Made by a program: the position numbers and the translations under genes | NCBI GenBank assembly: GCA_947044405.1 | Contig: CAMRHE010000353.1 | Coordinates: forward strand, 868,001 to 932,000 | Reading direction: 5' to 3' | From: Leptodactylus fallax | Taxonomy: Eukaryota > Chordata > Amphibia > Anura > Leptodactylidae | DNA length: 64,000 bases | Notes under the pieces: generated by a model | What the model was told of the DNA's origin: nothing | Seen by the model: the letters and a program-made list of their open reading frames with translations, nothing else | Databases searched by the model: none | Shown: in pieces, positions 7,920 through 20,310 of the stretch | How the letters are laid out: each line of letters starts with the position of its first letter | Position numbering within the stretch: the stretch's first letter is position 1

Positions 7920-10857
7920 AGCAAAGGCACACAAGAGAAATGAGACTTTGAAGGACATTTTCCCATTTCATGAGGACAACATGGAGCCACCATCATCAAA
8001 GCCTCCGAGAGATCCAGGACAGCAGGATGCCTTCAGGAAAAGACTTTCCCAGGATGGCAAGTATAAAAATGCTGAACTGTGGGACACTGATATTGCATTT
8101 GAACAAAAACAGGACATTGACTTATATCCATTGTATGAACAGGGTTTAACTAACTGTAAAGTGGTGGAAGAAAGTGGTAGGCAGCCTGTTACACCCTTTT
8201 TCCTAGTTGAAGACAATATTTTATATAGAGTGTGTAGTCATCCAAAAACAAGAGAACAAGTGCAACAGTTAGTTGTGCCAAAAAGGTTTAGATCCGAAAT
8301 TTTGAAATTAGCGCATGATGTTCCTATTGCTGGACATTTGGGTTATAAAAAAACTTTGGCCAGAGTACTTTATCGGTTCTATTGGCCTAGAGTTTATGAT
8401 GAAATAACTACTTATTGTCGTAGTTGCCCAGTATGTCAGTACACAGCTTCTGTTCCTCCCAAAGCAGAACTTATACCCTTGCCAGTAATTGATGAACCAT
8501 TTAATACTGTGGGTATGGATATTATTGGTCCACTAGAAAAAAGTTCCAAAGGTAACCGTTTTATTCTTACAATTGTAGACTACTGTACCAAGTATGCTGA
8601 AGCCATACCTATGCGCACAGTTACTGCTAAAAGAGTTGCTGAGGAAATTTTGAATGTGTTTAGCAGGGTTGGATTACCTAAGCATATCCTTACTGATCAG
8701 GGGAGTAACTTTACATCTTCCTTTCTGTTAGAAGTTTATAAACTTCTTGGTATACAGCCCCTCAGAACTACCCCTTATCATCCACAAACTGATGGGTTGA
8801 CTGAACGATATAACCAAACTTTGAAAAATATGCTTAGAAAATTTGCACATAATGATCCAAAACTGTGGGACAACTGGTTGCCCTTTCTGTTATTTGCTTA
8901 TCGTGAGGTTCCACAAGAGTCTACAGGGTTTAGCCCTTTTGAATTGTTATATGGGAGACGACCCAGGGGACTCTTGGATGTTATTAAAGAGGTATGGGAA
9001 GGTAGAGCTGGTCATCAGAAAAATGTGGTGGAACATGTGTTGGAAATGAGAGAGAGATTAATGAAATTGATTAAGGTAGCCCATGATAATGTCCGTAAAG
9101 CAAAAGTTTACCAAAAGAAATGGTATGATCAGCATGCCAAAAATAAGTCAATTAAAGTTGGAGATAAGGTTCTTCTCTTGCTTCCTAGCAGTGAGAATAA
9201 GTTGTTGGCCAGATGGCAAGGGCTATATAAAGTGGTTAGACAAACAGGTCCTGTTGACTTTGAAATTGAAACCCCAGATAAAAAACAAAAAAATAAGGTT
9301 TACCATGTAAATTTATTAAAACGTTGGCTTGAACCGGAGGTTGATCCTACAAATAGCATTACCGGTACTATTGTCGCAGAGGTTTCACAGAATATGTCTG
9401 AAGAGATTTATGATTTGTTGAAAAATTGTGCACACTGGTCAGAGGTAACTTTGAATCCAAAGTTATCTAAAGGACAACATTGTGACATGAGGAAACTTAT
9501 TGGGTCTAGTTCACATGCTTTTGGAAGTAAGCCTGGTCGTGTGTCTTTAATTTCTCATGCAATAAATACTGGAGAGCATGCGCCTATCAGGCAGAAACCT
9601 TATCGAATACCTGAAAAATTAAAGGGTGAGGCTGAAAATGAGGTGCAGGAAATGCTTAAATTGGGAGTTATTGAACCCTCCAAAAGTCCTTGGTCATCAC
9701 CTGTAGTGATGGTTGGGAAAAAAGATGGGACAATACGATTTTGCATAGATTTTCGTAAAATTAATGCCATATCTAGTTTTGACAATTACCCAATGCCGCG
9801 TATAGATGAGCTCATAGATAGATTGGGGTGTGCAGAATATATTTCTACCCTAGATTTATGTAAGGGTTATTGGCAAATTCCACTTGATGAGAAATCAAAA
9901 GAAAAAACTGCCTTTGTGATGCCTAGTGGTCTGTATCAGTTCAGAAACATGCCATTTGGTCTTCATGGTGCTCCAGCCACATTTCAAAGAGCCATGGACT
10001 TACTCTTGAAGGATCATATGGAGTACAGTGCTGCTTATCTAGATGACGTTGTAATTTTTAGTAAATCATGGGAAGACCACTTGTATCACTTGGAAAAGGT
10101 AATAACTGAAATTGAGAAAGCTGGTTTCACAATTAATCCACGCAAATGTGCTTTGGGATTCCAAGAAACAAAGTACCTTGGGTTTATTGTGGGTAGTGGT
10201 AAAGTAAGGCCAGAAATATCAAAAGTACAAGCCATTCAATCTGCTACTATTCCAGCCACAAAAAAAGAAGTCAGATCATTTTTAGGTCTTGTTGGTTATT
10301 ATAGACGTTTTATTCCAGAATTTGCTACCATAGTTGCTCCCTTAACCGACCTAACTAAAAAGAACAGAAGAGAGGAAGTGGTATGGACAACAGAATGTAC
10401 GCTAGCTTTTGAACAGATAAAAGAAATTTTGTGTAAGGAACCAGTCCTGCAAAGCCCGAACTTTGACAAACCATTTATTGTGCAGACTGATGCATCAGAG
10501 GTGGGACTTGGGGCAGTCCTAAGTCAAGAGGATAATGGTGAGGAACATCCTATTCTTTATTTGAGTAGGAAACTTTTCCCCCGTGAACAAAAGTATTCTA
10601 CTATTGAGAAAGAAGGGCTGGCAATTAAGTGGGCTTTGGAGGCATTACGCTATTACTTACTAGGAAGAGAGTTTACTTTGGTAACCGATCATCATCCCCT
10701 CACTTGGATTCATACCATGAAAGACAAAAATGCCAGAATTACTAGGTGGTATTTAGCATTACAGCCATTTAAGTTTGAGATACAACATCGGTCAGGGACG
10801 AAGCACCAAAATGCCGATCATTTGTCTAGGTATGGTGCTGAAGTAAAAGTTGTCTGA
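7723..10857 (+). CDS. pol: Pol polyprotein: (protease end)-integrase-reverse transcriptase-RNase H
   Basis: Open for 1044 codons. The genuine pol frame probably starts at the frame change near 7800; the ATG at 7723 is only the first one available. Domains in order: end of protease (VPVILGRTTPGF, about residue 38); integrase HHCC zinc finger (HDVPIAGHLG...CRSCPVCQ, about 195-240); integrase core with Asp266, Asp325 and Glu361 (DD35E); a GPY/F-type module (KLLARWQGLYKVV, about 490-520); reverse transcriptase from about 625, with YLDD at 772-775; RNase H with the TDAS aspartate at 923 and VTDHHPLTW. Integrase preceding reverse transcriptase is the Gmr1-like order. All catalytic residues I can check are present, so the enzyme could be functional. 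No chromodomain or envelope gene is seen; TGA is followed directly by the polypurine tract. Confidence 0.93.
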   Translation: MFMEIQKITPHQILNFSWMRNVLPCCCSAVVVPELQVPVILGRTTPGFKDLLMGESQLSAVTTRAKAKAHKRNETLKDIFPFHEDNMEPPSSKPPRDPGQQDAFRKRLSQDGKYKNAELWDTDIAFEQKQDIDLYPLYEQGLTNCKVVEESGRQPVTPFFLVEDNILYRVCSHPKTREQVQQLVVPKRFRSEILKLAHDVPIAGHLGYKKTLARVLYRFYWPRVYDEITTYCRSCPVCQYTASVPPKAELIPLPVIDEPFNTVGMDIIGPLEKSSKGNRFILTIVDYCTKYAEAIPMRTVTAKRVAEEILNVFSRVGLPKHILTDQGSNFTSSFLLEVYKLLGIQPLRTTPYHPQTDGLTERYNQTLKNMLRKFAHNDPKLWDNWLPFLLFAYREVPQESTGFSPFELLYGRRPRGLLDVIKEVWEGRAGHQKNVVEHVLEMRERLMKLIKVAHDNVRKAKVYQKKWYDQHAKNKSIKVGDKVLLLLPSSENKLLARWQGLYKVVRQTGPVDFEIETPDKKQKNKVYHVNLLKRWLEPEVDPTNSITGTIVAEVSQNMSEEIYDLLKNCAHWSEVTLNPKLSKGQHCDMRKLIGSSSHAFGSKPGRVSLISHAINTGEHAPIRQKPYRIPEKLKGEAENEVQEMLKLGVIEPSKSPWSSPVVMVGKKDGTIRFCIDFRKINAISSFDNYPMPRIDELIDRLGCAEYISTLDLCKGYWQIPLDEKSKEKTAFVMPSGLYQFRNMPFGLHGAPATFQRAMDLLLKDHMEYSAAYLDDVVIFSKSWEDHLYHLEKVITEIEKAGFTINPRKCALGFQETKYLGFIVGSGKVRPEISKVQAIQSATIPATKKEVRSFLGLVGYYRRFIPEFATIVAPLTDLTKKNRREEVVWTTECTLAFEQIKEILCKEPVLQSPNFDKPFIVQTDASEVGLGAVLSQEDNGEEHPILYLSRKLFPREQKYSTIEKEGLAIKWALEALRYYLLGREFTLVTDHHPLTWIHTMKDKNARITRWYLALQPFKFEIQHRSGTKHQNADHLSRYGAEVKVV

Positions 10858-10877
10858 AGAAGGACAAGCTTCCTCTT

Positions 10878-10890
10878 AAGGGGGGAGGAA
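10878..10890 (+). promoter_or_regulatory. Polypurine tract
   Basis: AAGGGGGGAGGAA immediately before the 3' LTR, the expected primer for plus-strand DNA synthesis. Confidence 0.9.
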
Positions 10891-11433
10891 TGTGAAGAGG
10901 TAAAATGTTTTGTTTTATGTTTATAATTGATTTCCTGTTTTGTAACCTTAGTTTTGGTACATAAGATGCCAGGTCTGGTAAAGCCTCTGTGTGAATGTTC
11001 TTACTGCTTCTTATTTCTTTCTTTCCTCATTAGGCTGGCCACCTAATGCTCTATTTTCTACTCTTTCTGGTCTTGCCATCTGGAAACAATGTACCAAAAC
11101 TAAGGAAATACTCACAATTTGTGTTTCATAAAGAAGTGTTTTCATTTACTTACCACGTAGTGGAGCTGTAGTAGGGTGTGTCTGCCCGGGCCTTATAAGA
11201 GGCAAGTCTGCATCAACTCCAGTGTTTTATAGAGAAAACTGCATAGGATTATGGGAAATGTCTATGCTATAAAAGGACTCCATTACCCAGCAAGCTCGGT
11301 AGTTGGTGGAGTTGACACAAGGATTTCTTAGTACACGTTTTGGATATGTTCTGATGAAATAATTAGAATAAACTCCTTTGGATTTCTTTTCAATCAAGGT
11401 CTGATTGTTTTTTGGAAGATCCCATACTTCACA
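10891..11433 (+). repeat. 3' LTR of the Gmr1-like element
   Basis: Matches 5918-6462 almost base for base: one substitution near 11136, a small change near 11153 and one substitution near 11187. It ends ACTTCACA at 11433. Confidence 0.93.
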
Positions 11434-11604
11434 TATGGTGTCAGAAACGGGATGTTTTTTGGGGTTCGCCCCCAGAGTCCCCAGTTAAAGGGAAGCGGGG
11501 GGTTGTGTACGACGCCTCCTCGTGGCTTTAAAAAAAAAAAAATTGTGTGGGCCAGCAGAATGCTGCGGGGCGGGGGGGGGGGGGGGGAGGGGGGGGTGGC
11601 GGGG

Positions 11605-11650
<46 letters not shown>

Positions 11651-11761
11651 CGGCGCTTCTTCTATTTCTTGTGGTGGTGGTTGGTCCTTTTTTTTTTTTT
11701 TTGGGGGGTGTGTTTTTGTTGTTGTGGGGTGGTGGTGGGTGGGGGGGGGGGAGGAGGAGGG

Positions 11762-11793
<32 letters not shown>

Positions 11794-11881
11794 TGGGGTG
11801 GGGGGGGGGGGGGGGGGGGGGGGTGGTGTGTTCTGCTGGCGCTTCGTGTTGTTTTGTTTTTTTGTTTGTGGTTTTTTTTTT

Positions 11882-11914
<33 letters not shown>

Positions 11915-12000
11915 TGTTGGTGGGTGGGCTGTTTGTGTTTGGTGTGGGGTGGGGGGGGGTTTTGTTTTTTTTTTTCTTCGGGGGGGGGGGGGGGGGGTGT
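11434..12000. other. Error-rich copy of the retrotransposon leader running into poly-G
   Basis: The LTR is followed not by flanking L2 DNA but by the primer-binding site again (TGGTGTCAGAAACGGGAT at 11436) and a version of the internal leader that can be aligned to 6483-6600 but grows steadily worse, mostly by A-to-G/T/C changes. It then becomes long G and T runs (11565-11840, 11872-11915, 11980-11997). This is best read as low-quality consensus at a collapsed or gap-filled repeat. A real tandem LTR-internal-LTR copy is the alternative. No proteins should be called here. Confidence 0.75.
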
Positions 12001-12012
12001 ACAACCAACACC

Positions 12013-12253
12013 GACCTAAGCGGAGATCATTACACACAGAGAACTGAAATATCTCTCTGCCTGTTAAATCCCCCCCTCCTCTGCTACTTCCTATCTGTCT
12101 GTCTGCTATCAATGTAATGCCTCTCACCTTGGAACATTCCTGTACATGTTGTATTTGTATTTGTATCTGCTTATCTTTGCTGCTGTGACACACTGAATTT
12201 CCCCATTGTGGGACTATTAAAGGACTATTATTATTATTATTATTATTAATAAA
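12013..12253 (+). repeat. L2 LINE 3' UTR and (ATT)n tail
   Basis: Contains the familiar L2 end wording GCTGTGACACACTGAATTTC, then CCCCATTGTGGGACTATTAA and a short ATT repeat tail at 12226-12253. It closes the LINE that starts at about 5355. Confidence 0.78.
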
Positions 12254-13854
12254 ATGTCCTTCTGTGAGTCTTTTAACATCTTCAGATTGAAGTGGATGTG
12301 GGGAGAAAGTACTTGCAAAAATAAGATTTTCAATTACCTTTTCTTGGTAATCAAAAAAAGTATCTGAATTGCCTGCCTTTTTATATAACACAAATGAATT
12401 ATAGGTGGCCACCTGAAACAGGTAAATAATTTTTTTTGTACCAGGTATATGACTTTCTTGAATGATACCTGGTATGGCTGTAGCACCTGGTCCGCCAGGT
12501 CCACATCCCCCATGTTTTTATTGTAATCAGTAATTGCTACTGGTTTTTGTTTGGAGTTGTGGAACCTAGCTCTGAAACAGTTGTTGTGGCATCAGTGTGG
12601 ATTGAGCTAAGGATAAAAATGTATTTTTTATCCTTGTATTTTAGAGCAAGCATCTCTCCACTGCGAACACTGCCTGACTGTCCCTTTTTGAATTTTTCAT
12701 TGACCAATGATTGTGGAAACCCCTGTCGATTCTTCCAAATGGTCCCACAAGCCCCTGTGTTAGGTTGCATCAAAGCTTTAAAAAGGGGTATACTACTGTA
12801 ATAATTGTCCACATACAGGTTATAGCCATTTTGTAGAAATGGGCCAATCAACTCCCAAACAATTCTACCACTTGTCGCCAGATAAGATGGACATCCTGGT
12901 GGATTTAGTTGGCTATCCTTCCCCTCATAGATGCGAAAAGCTGACGTGTATCCTGTTGAACTCTCACACATTTTGTAGTGTTTTATTCCAAACCTTGCCC
13001 TCTTAGATGGAATAAACTGCTTAAGGTGCAGTCTCCCTTTGAATTTTACAAGGGACTCATCAATAGAAATATTGTGTTGGGGTATAAAGTTTTAAAAATG
13101 TTTCGCTCAGCATTGTGAGGATGGGCCTGATTTTGTATAATCGGTAATATTCTGGGGCACTTATAGGTGGACACTGGCTGTTGTCATTGCAATGGAAAAA
13201 TTGCATGAGTATTTCATAACGGGCCCTGGGAAAAATGACAGGAAAGATAGGGGTAGTATGAACAGGGCAGGAGGACGAGTCAGATCGAATAGTCGACTTT
13301 TTAACAAGCCCCATATCTAGTGTGAGGCCTAAAATTTTTTTAATTTCAGAAAGATTTGTGGGCATCCATATATTTTGTCTGGCATAAAAGGATCATGGAT
13401 TCTGGGAGATAAATTGGGAGGCGTATAAATTTGTTTGGGCGACAATATTCTCTAGTAATACATCTGTAATAAACAAACTAAAAAAAATTAACTGGTGTAA
13501 AACCTTCCACATCCACATTTATAAGTGGGGTGACCTTAAAATAAGGGATGAATGGAGTGGCAGAATCAGAAGCTGTCCAGCTCGGAAACGCTACATCTAG
13601 CGGCAAACCAGACCTGCTGATAGGCATATTACTTGTACTGGGTATGACGGCTTGATTTGGAGACGTTTCTCCAATAGCCATCTCTGCGCCTCTGGTCCTA
13701 GTTGAGAATAGACTAGAGTGACCGCTAATGTCTGAGATGTCACTGGTACTGGCAGAAAAACCCCTCAAAATTGTCATCACTGTCTGATACATTTTCTTCA
13801 CTGTCAGAACATAAAATTGCATAAACCTCTTCTACAGTGTAAAATTTCCTTGAC
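12254..13854 (-). pseudogene. piggyBac-family transposase, main part
   Basis: DNA transposase that cuts and pastes at TTAA. On the minus strand the likely start is ATG at 13854 (MSRKFYTVEEVYAILCSDSE), followed by an acidic N-terminus. The catalytic domain shows all three aspartates in context: SIDESLVKFKGR (near 13062), YVDNYYSSIPLF (near 12812) and NMGDVDLADQ (near 12515). The C-terminal cysteine-rich domain continues at 5182-5352. Together these give about 590 residues, normal for the family. The frame is broken near 13760, near 13450, near 13085 and near 12535, so this is a pseudogene. It resembles the frog piggyBac (Uribo-like) lineage in length and wording, which is inference. Confidence 0.87.
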
Positions 13855-14729
13855 ATTTTTTTGTAATGTAATTGAAACAAATTAATAATGCAATTAGTTA
13901 ATATGAATTAAAAATTATATAAATTAAAATGAATTATGTAATTAAGTCACTGTACTGTTATACTTCACTATATACTATACTATATAATATCACCCTAACC
14001 TCCCTAATGTAATTATATAAATAATATAATTGCTATGTCTGCACCCATTCAAACTTCTGCGCTATCCGGACACATGCTGATGCGCAGGAGGCGGGTCCGG
14101 CCATGATTCCTTCCTTTGGGTTCTTGTATTGTCTGAACAATGTCCTATTCACACACCTCTGTAATTGATTTTCAACCACACCCATCTCCTTTACCTTGGT
14201 TTCCCTCTGCTTCTCTAATAGTTAATTTTAGCCTTACTCTAATTTTAACCTGTGTGATTGACAGCCTATCTTCCTATCAAGTCTGGGGTGGGTTCTTCAT
14301 TCCTATTTATTGTTTGCTCTCATTCACATTGGTGCTTGCTATTGCCTCGTGCGTGCTGGCTGTTTACTCCTGCTGTTTTGTTACCTGTATTCATATTCCT
14401 GACCTCTGGCTTTACCTTTGACTAATCTCTTGTATTTTGATTCTGTACTGCATTGCTCGACTGTTACCAACCCCTTGGCTAGCTGACCTCCCTCTTGTTG
14501 TTGTCTGTCTTGTCTGTATTTTGTGTTTTCACTCATGTCAAGAAGGGATTGGCAGGGTCAGTGGGGGGGGGGTTCAGCTTAGGGCTCACTGTCTTGTCAT
14601 GCCCCTCCCCCCAGGGTTCACCAACAGCTACTGTGGAATTGCTCCTCTAGCAATTCCCTTACAATAATTTAAATGTAATATAATGTATAACTAATTCTGA
14701 ATAAATTAAAGTGCTATGAATAAAAAAAT

Positions 14730-14760
<31 letters not shown>

Positions 14761-15000
14761 ATAAACTACACTAATAATTACTATACTAACTACACTAATA
14801 ACTAAACTAACTACACTAATAAATTAATAACTACACTAAAATAACTATAATATACTAACAATTAAAAACTACACTAATAACTAATTACTACACTAACTAA
14901 TCCTATACTATACCTAACCTGTCTAATATATCCCTAGCCCTAAATCCTACCTAAACACTAACTAAATGAATGAAAAACTGAATGTGTGGGATGCTTTATG
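13855..15000. other. AT-rich unassigned stretch
   Basis: 13860-14000 and 14660-14960 are AT-rich. 14728-14762 is a TA microsatellite and 14763-14960 a degenerate ACTA-rich run. The middle part (14100-14660) is pyrimidine-rich on the plus strand and reads like an LTR or promoter-type repeat, but no ends or duplicates are visible. Reading frames at 14140-14667 lack any recognisable domain. Confidence 0.4.
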
Positions 15001-15299
15001 AAACAGTATTGTTCTTTCTCCTCCGATCTCTCTCTGACAGAGAATGGAGGAGAGACAGTGTTATATATCCAGTGTTATATAACAAACTTTCCCTGATCTA
15101 AACCTCATTGGTTCTCATGGCCATCACATGATCGGGACCTGAAACAATCAGGTTTAGATCCCACGAAGTGGTAACCCCTGTGAATGTTTAAACACCAGGG
15201 CAAGAAAATTAGAAAGAAAGAAAAGGACATTTGATTCCTATTTTGTTTTAAATTGCTGTGAAATGCTGAAAGGTTTAAGACACTTTCTAAATAACTGTT

Positions 15300-15765
15300 T
15301 TGATTTCTTTCAGGAGTGCAGTTTTGAGAATGGGGTGATTTACTGGGTTTCTATTAGAGAGGCCTTTCAAGGCCCCTTCAGAACTGAACTGGTCCCTTGA
15401 AAAATGTGAAAAATTACTGCTTAACTTATAAGCCTTATAATGTCAGGAAAAAAAAATAAAGGGTGATTAAAGTTTGATTGAAACAAAGCAGAAATATGGT
15501 AAATTATATTTAGAAATTAATTTGGGTAGTACGACTTTCTATGTGAAAGGTTTACAATTTGCATTTTTCCCCCAAATTTCCTATTTCAAAAGACTAATCA
15601 AAAAGACTAAATCAAAAACTAAATATATCGACCAAAATTTAACACTGACACAAAGTATAATGTGTCATGAAAACACAGTCTCAGAATCACTTTGATAACT
15701 TAAAGCGTCTCAGAGTTATTACCATATAAAGTGACATGTCAGATTTGAAAAATGAAGCTTAGTCA
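15300..15765 (+). repeat. Fragment of high-copy repeat family A (3' end form)
   Basis: Shares with 57410-57530, 59585-59826 and 62735-62880 phrases such as AAGCCTTATAATGTC, AATAAAGGGTGATTAA, ACCAAAATTTAACACTGACA and AAAGTGACATGTCAGATTTG. This gives an uninterrupted version of the sequence split by the L1/LTR insertion at 59.8-62.7 kb. Confidence 0.65.
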
Positions 15766-15769
15766 TTAA

Positions 15770-16243
15770 AGGGGTTGTCCAGGCAAAAACAGACAACCCA
15801 TTTAACTTTTAAATAGGCCGGGGCCAGTGAAAAAAATAAAAATTCATACCTCTCCTAGGTGCTCCAATGCCTCCCGCCAATCTTCTCGGTCCTGTGCTGA
15901 CCTGTGGCGGAAGTCCCAGCCACACATGACCGCTGAGGCGAATCAGCGGCGTCAGCGAAGGGCATGCGATGTCACTACCTGTGACATCACGGGTCGCTTC
16001 CTCAGGCCTGCTGATTGGCCTCAGCAATCATGTGACCGCTGAGGCCAATCAGCGGCTTCAGCAGAAGGTTTCCGTGACGTCACAGCAAGTGATCAGTTTC
16101 ACTTTGAGAAGAAGCCAGAGCAGAAGGCCTGGAATATGCCAGGAGGACACTGGACCATCAGGAACAGGTGAGTATGGGTTTTTTTTTTCACCTCCCCCTG
16201 TTGTCCAGGCATTAAAAAAAAAAAAAGCGCCTGGACAACCTCT
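15770..16243. mobile_element. TTAA-flanked MITE
   Basis: Ends AGGGGTTGTCCAGGC and GCCTGGACAACCTCT, flanked by TTAA at 15766-15769 and 16244-16247. The internal part is GC-rich, with repeated GCTGAGG.CAATCAGCGGC and TGACGTCA motifs. It belongs to the same end-type as 20311-20587 and 27611-28034. Confidence 0.85.
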
Positions 16244-16247
16244 TTAA

Positions 16248-16980
16248 GGTACTTTTAGGCTGTGTCCTAAGGACAGGAGTTAAAGGGGTTAAATCAAGCA
16301 AAAGCACCAAAGCAAAATGTTGACTTCAATAGAGATTTCCATCAAGATTAACTACCAAAACACAAATAAAGTACTCCAATTGTAAGCAATTTAAATCAAG
16401 CAAAGCAACAATGCAAAATACTGACTTCAAAATAGCTCACTTTTTTTTTTTTTTTTAAAGTTGGAGTGAACTCATCCAGCAGTAGAAATGGTCCTAGGTA
16501 GTAATGCAAAGTTCCTTTAAAAATAGTTCACAGATTCATAAATGAATATAAAGGATAGGAGGCCAAGATCTTACAAACTTAAGCCGGATAGCACACTGAC
16601 CATTCATACGGTCATCTGCAAGGGAGCTTACAGGTAGCTGAAAAGCATGTGTCTTGAGTGGCAGGAGCCACTCTGGTGCCATAGATGTGTAATTAGGATG
16701 TCAGCTCAGACCATGCATACTCATGTAATGTTATCACACAAGAAACCAAGGTTTACATCTTTTAAATGTTACATACAGTAGTTAACTAGTTTACAGTAAG
16801 TACTGTAAGTGGGATAAAAAAAGAACCCAATACAAGTTAAACTTTTCATAGTTACAAACTCTAGCTAAGAGGAAGGCAAAAAACTCAATTTGCTATAAAG
16901 TAGGGGAAAAAGCCTTCCTATCACATGTTGGACAGATTCCTGGATCAACATACTGCATGCTATGGCATAAAGTATGAATA
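16248..16980. other. Unassigned stretch with short repeats
   Basis: A ~100-bp imperfect tandem duplication (AAATCAAGCAAA...GACTTCAA) at about 16290 and 16390. A piece near 16890-16950 resembles the 3' UTR of frog CR1 (AGCCTTCCTA, CCTGGATCAACAT). No gene. Confidence 0.4.
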
Positions 16981-17293
16981 GATACCTTAGGATAGGTCCT
17001 CAATATCTAATTTGTGGTGGTTTGACGCCAAGGACCCCTCACCAATCAGCTGTTTAAAGAGAACACAGTGTTTGTGTGAGCACTGTGGCCTCTTCACTGA
17101 ATACTATATATTGCTCTGAATGGGACTGAGTAGCAGCTGTACCATTTGACCAATGAATTGATGTCATCGCACAAAGATTGCGATCACCGCCATCTGTTTA
17201 AACATCTGGCTAGTGATGATACTGGGTGACAAATATCGATGACATATCCTAAAGACAGGTCATTAATAATTTAGTCCTGGAAAACCCCATTAA
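16981..17293. mobile_element. Palindromic MITE fragment ending at TTAA
   Basis: The sequence TTAGGATAGGTCCTCAATAT near 16988 and CATATCCTAAAGACAGGTCA near 17241, with the end CCTGGAAAACCCCATTAA, match a common frog MITE design. The left terminus is missing, so it is partial. Confidence 0.5.
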
Positions 17294-17509
17294 CGCCACA
17301 GGAAAATTAAAAAAAAAAAAAAAAAAAAATCGCAGCATTTTACAGTCAGAGCAAAGTGGTAAAAACCGCGCTGCGGACATGCGTGATTTCCAAAACTGGC
17401 ACGGTTTTGGAAATCGCAGCATGTCAGTTATACCCATGGAAACGCTAGCAGTTTCCCCAATTGTCTAAAGCACTGCGGGAAGAATTGCGGTTTTTCCTGC
17501 AGCACTTTT

Positions 17510-18315
17510 TTGCTGTGGGACGCCATGTGGGGCCTTAGCCTTAGGCTAAAACCCCACATAGCGAGCCACAGCCAAAAAGCTCTGCAGAAAAGACAGTGGA
17601 GGGAACAAATTGCGGTTCTTTCCACATCAATTTATAGAAAGTCCACAGAGTTTTCTGCCTCTATTGTACCTATATGGAAACCACCAGCATTTTTGAAATC
17701 GCAGGATTAACACTGCAGATTTTTTTCTACAATGTGTGGATGGGATTAGCCAGAATCCTATCCACTTGCAGGAACTGTAAAATTCTGGGGTTTTCAGCCT
17801 AGGGCTAAGACCCCACATTGCGGAAACACAGCTTTTTTTTGTTGCAGATTTTGCTGCTTTTTTTAAGCCAAAGCCAGGAGTGGAGTGGGCAGAAGAGAGA
17901 AGTATAAGTACTTCTTATATATTTCCCATTCCTTTTGTAGCCATTCTTGGCTTTGGCTCAAAAACCACAGCAAAATCTGCAACAAAAAAAAAACTTTGCA
18001 TTTCCACAACATGGGGCCTTAGTCTAATAAGGGGAAGAAAAACCTCAGCGTTTTTTAGCTGCGTCCTGAAATGTGGGGCCTTAACCTTAGGAGAAGGTGC
18101 CACGTTGGGGGAAAAAAACTTTTTGTTGCACATTTTTGAGCGAAACCCAGGAGTGGCTACAGTAGGAATGGCAAATAAAAAAAAAAACCAAAAAAAAACA
18201 CTTATACTTCTCCCTTCTACTCAATACACTCCTGGATTTGGCTAAAAAAAAAGCTGGAAAATTTGCAACAAAAAAAAAAAAGGAGCTTTTCAGCAACGTG
18301 GGGCCTTAGCCTTAA
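17510..18315. mobile_element. Array of hairpin MITEs with GGGGCCTTAG/CTAAGGCCCC ends
   Basis: At least three adjoining units. Each starts with CTAAGACCCCACATTGCGGA-like sequence and ends with its complement; junctions such as GGGGCCTTAGCCTTAGGCTA occur at about 17530. Inside the units, TTGCAGATTTTGCTGC and its complement plus a TCCTGGCTTTGGCTC-type block form long hairpins. Related single units are at 22453-22673 and 32888-33109. Confidence 0.65.
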
Positions 18316-20306
<1,991 letters not shown>

Positions 20307-20310
20307 TTAA

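Larger units (their letters stand above)
5918..11433 (+). mobile_element. Gmr1-like Ty3/gypsy LTR retrotransposon, nearly intact
   Basis: Complete architecture: 5' LTR 5918-6462, primer-binding site 6465-6482, gag-protease 6534-7919, pol 7723-10857, polypurine tract 10878-10890, 3' LTR 10891-11433. The LTRs differ at only about three places, so the insertion is recent. In pol the integrase lies before reverse transcriptase and RNase H, the reverse of normal Ty3/gypsy order. That order, together with a SCAN-like capsid, identifies the Gmr1-like group. It is inserted in the 3' part of an L2 LINE. Confidence 0.92.
5340..12253 (+). mobile_element. 5'-truncated L2-like LINE, itself interrupted by a gypsy element
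   Basis: The left piece (about 5355-5880) encodes the end of a reverse transcriptase ORF and the right piece (about 12001-12253) is the 3' UTR with an (ATT)n tail. The element lies inside the piggyBac gene; the AATAA shared by the junctions (near 5346 and 12252) fits a short target duplication. The order is piggyBac first, then L2, then gypsy. Confidence 0.8.

Noticed and set aside
11394..12412. Long glycine-rich (plus) and proline/lysine-rich (minus) reading frames
   Set aside because: They are translations of poly-G/poly-T runs in a low-quality block. Only the piggyBac part of the minus frame (below 12420) and the leader homology are real.
14140..14667. Two hydrophobic frames resembling small membrane proteins
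   Set aside because: Pyrimidine-rich repeat-like DNA, no start context, no homology I recognise.
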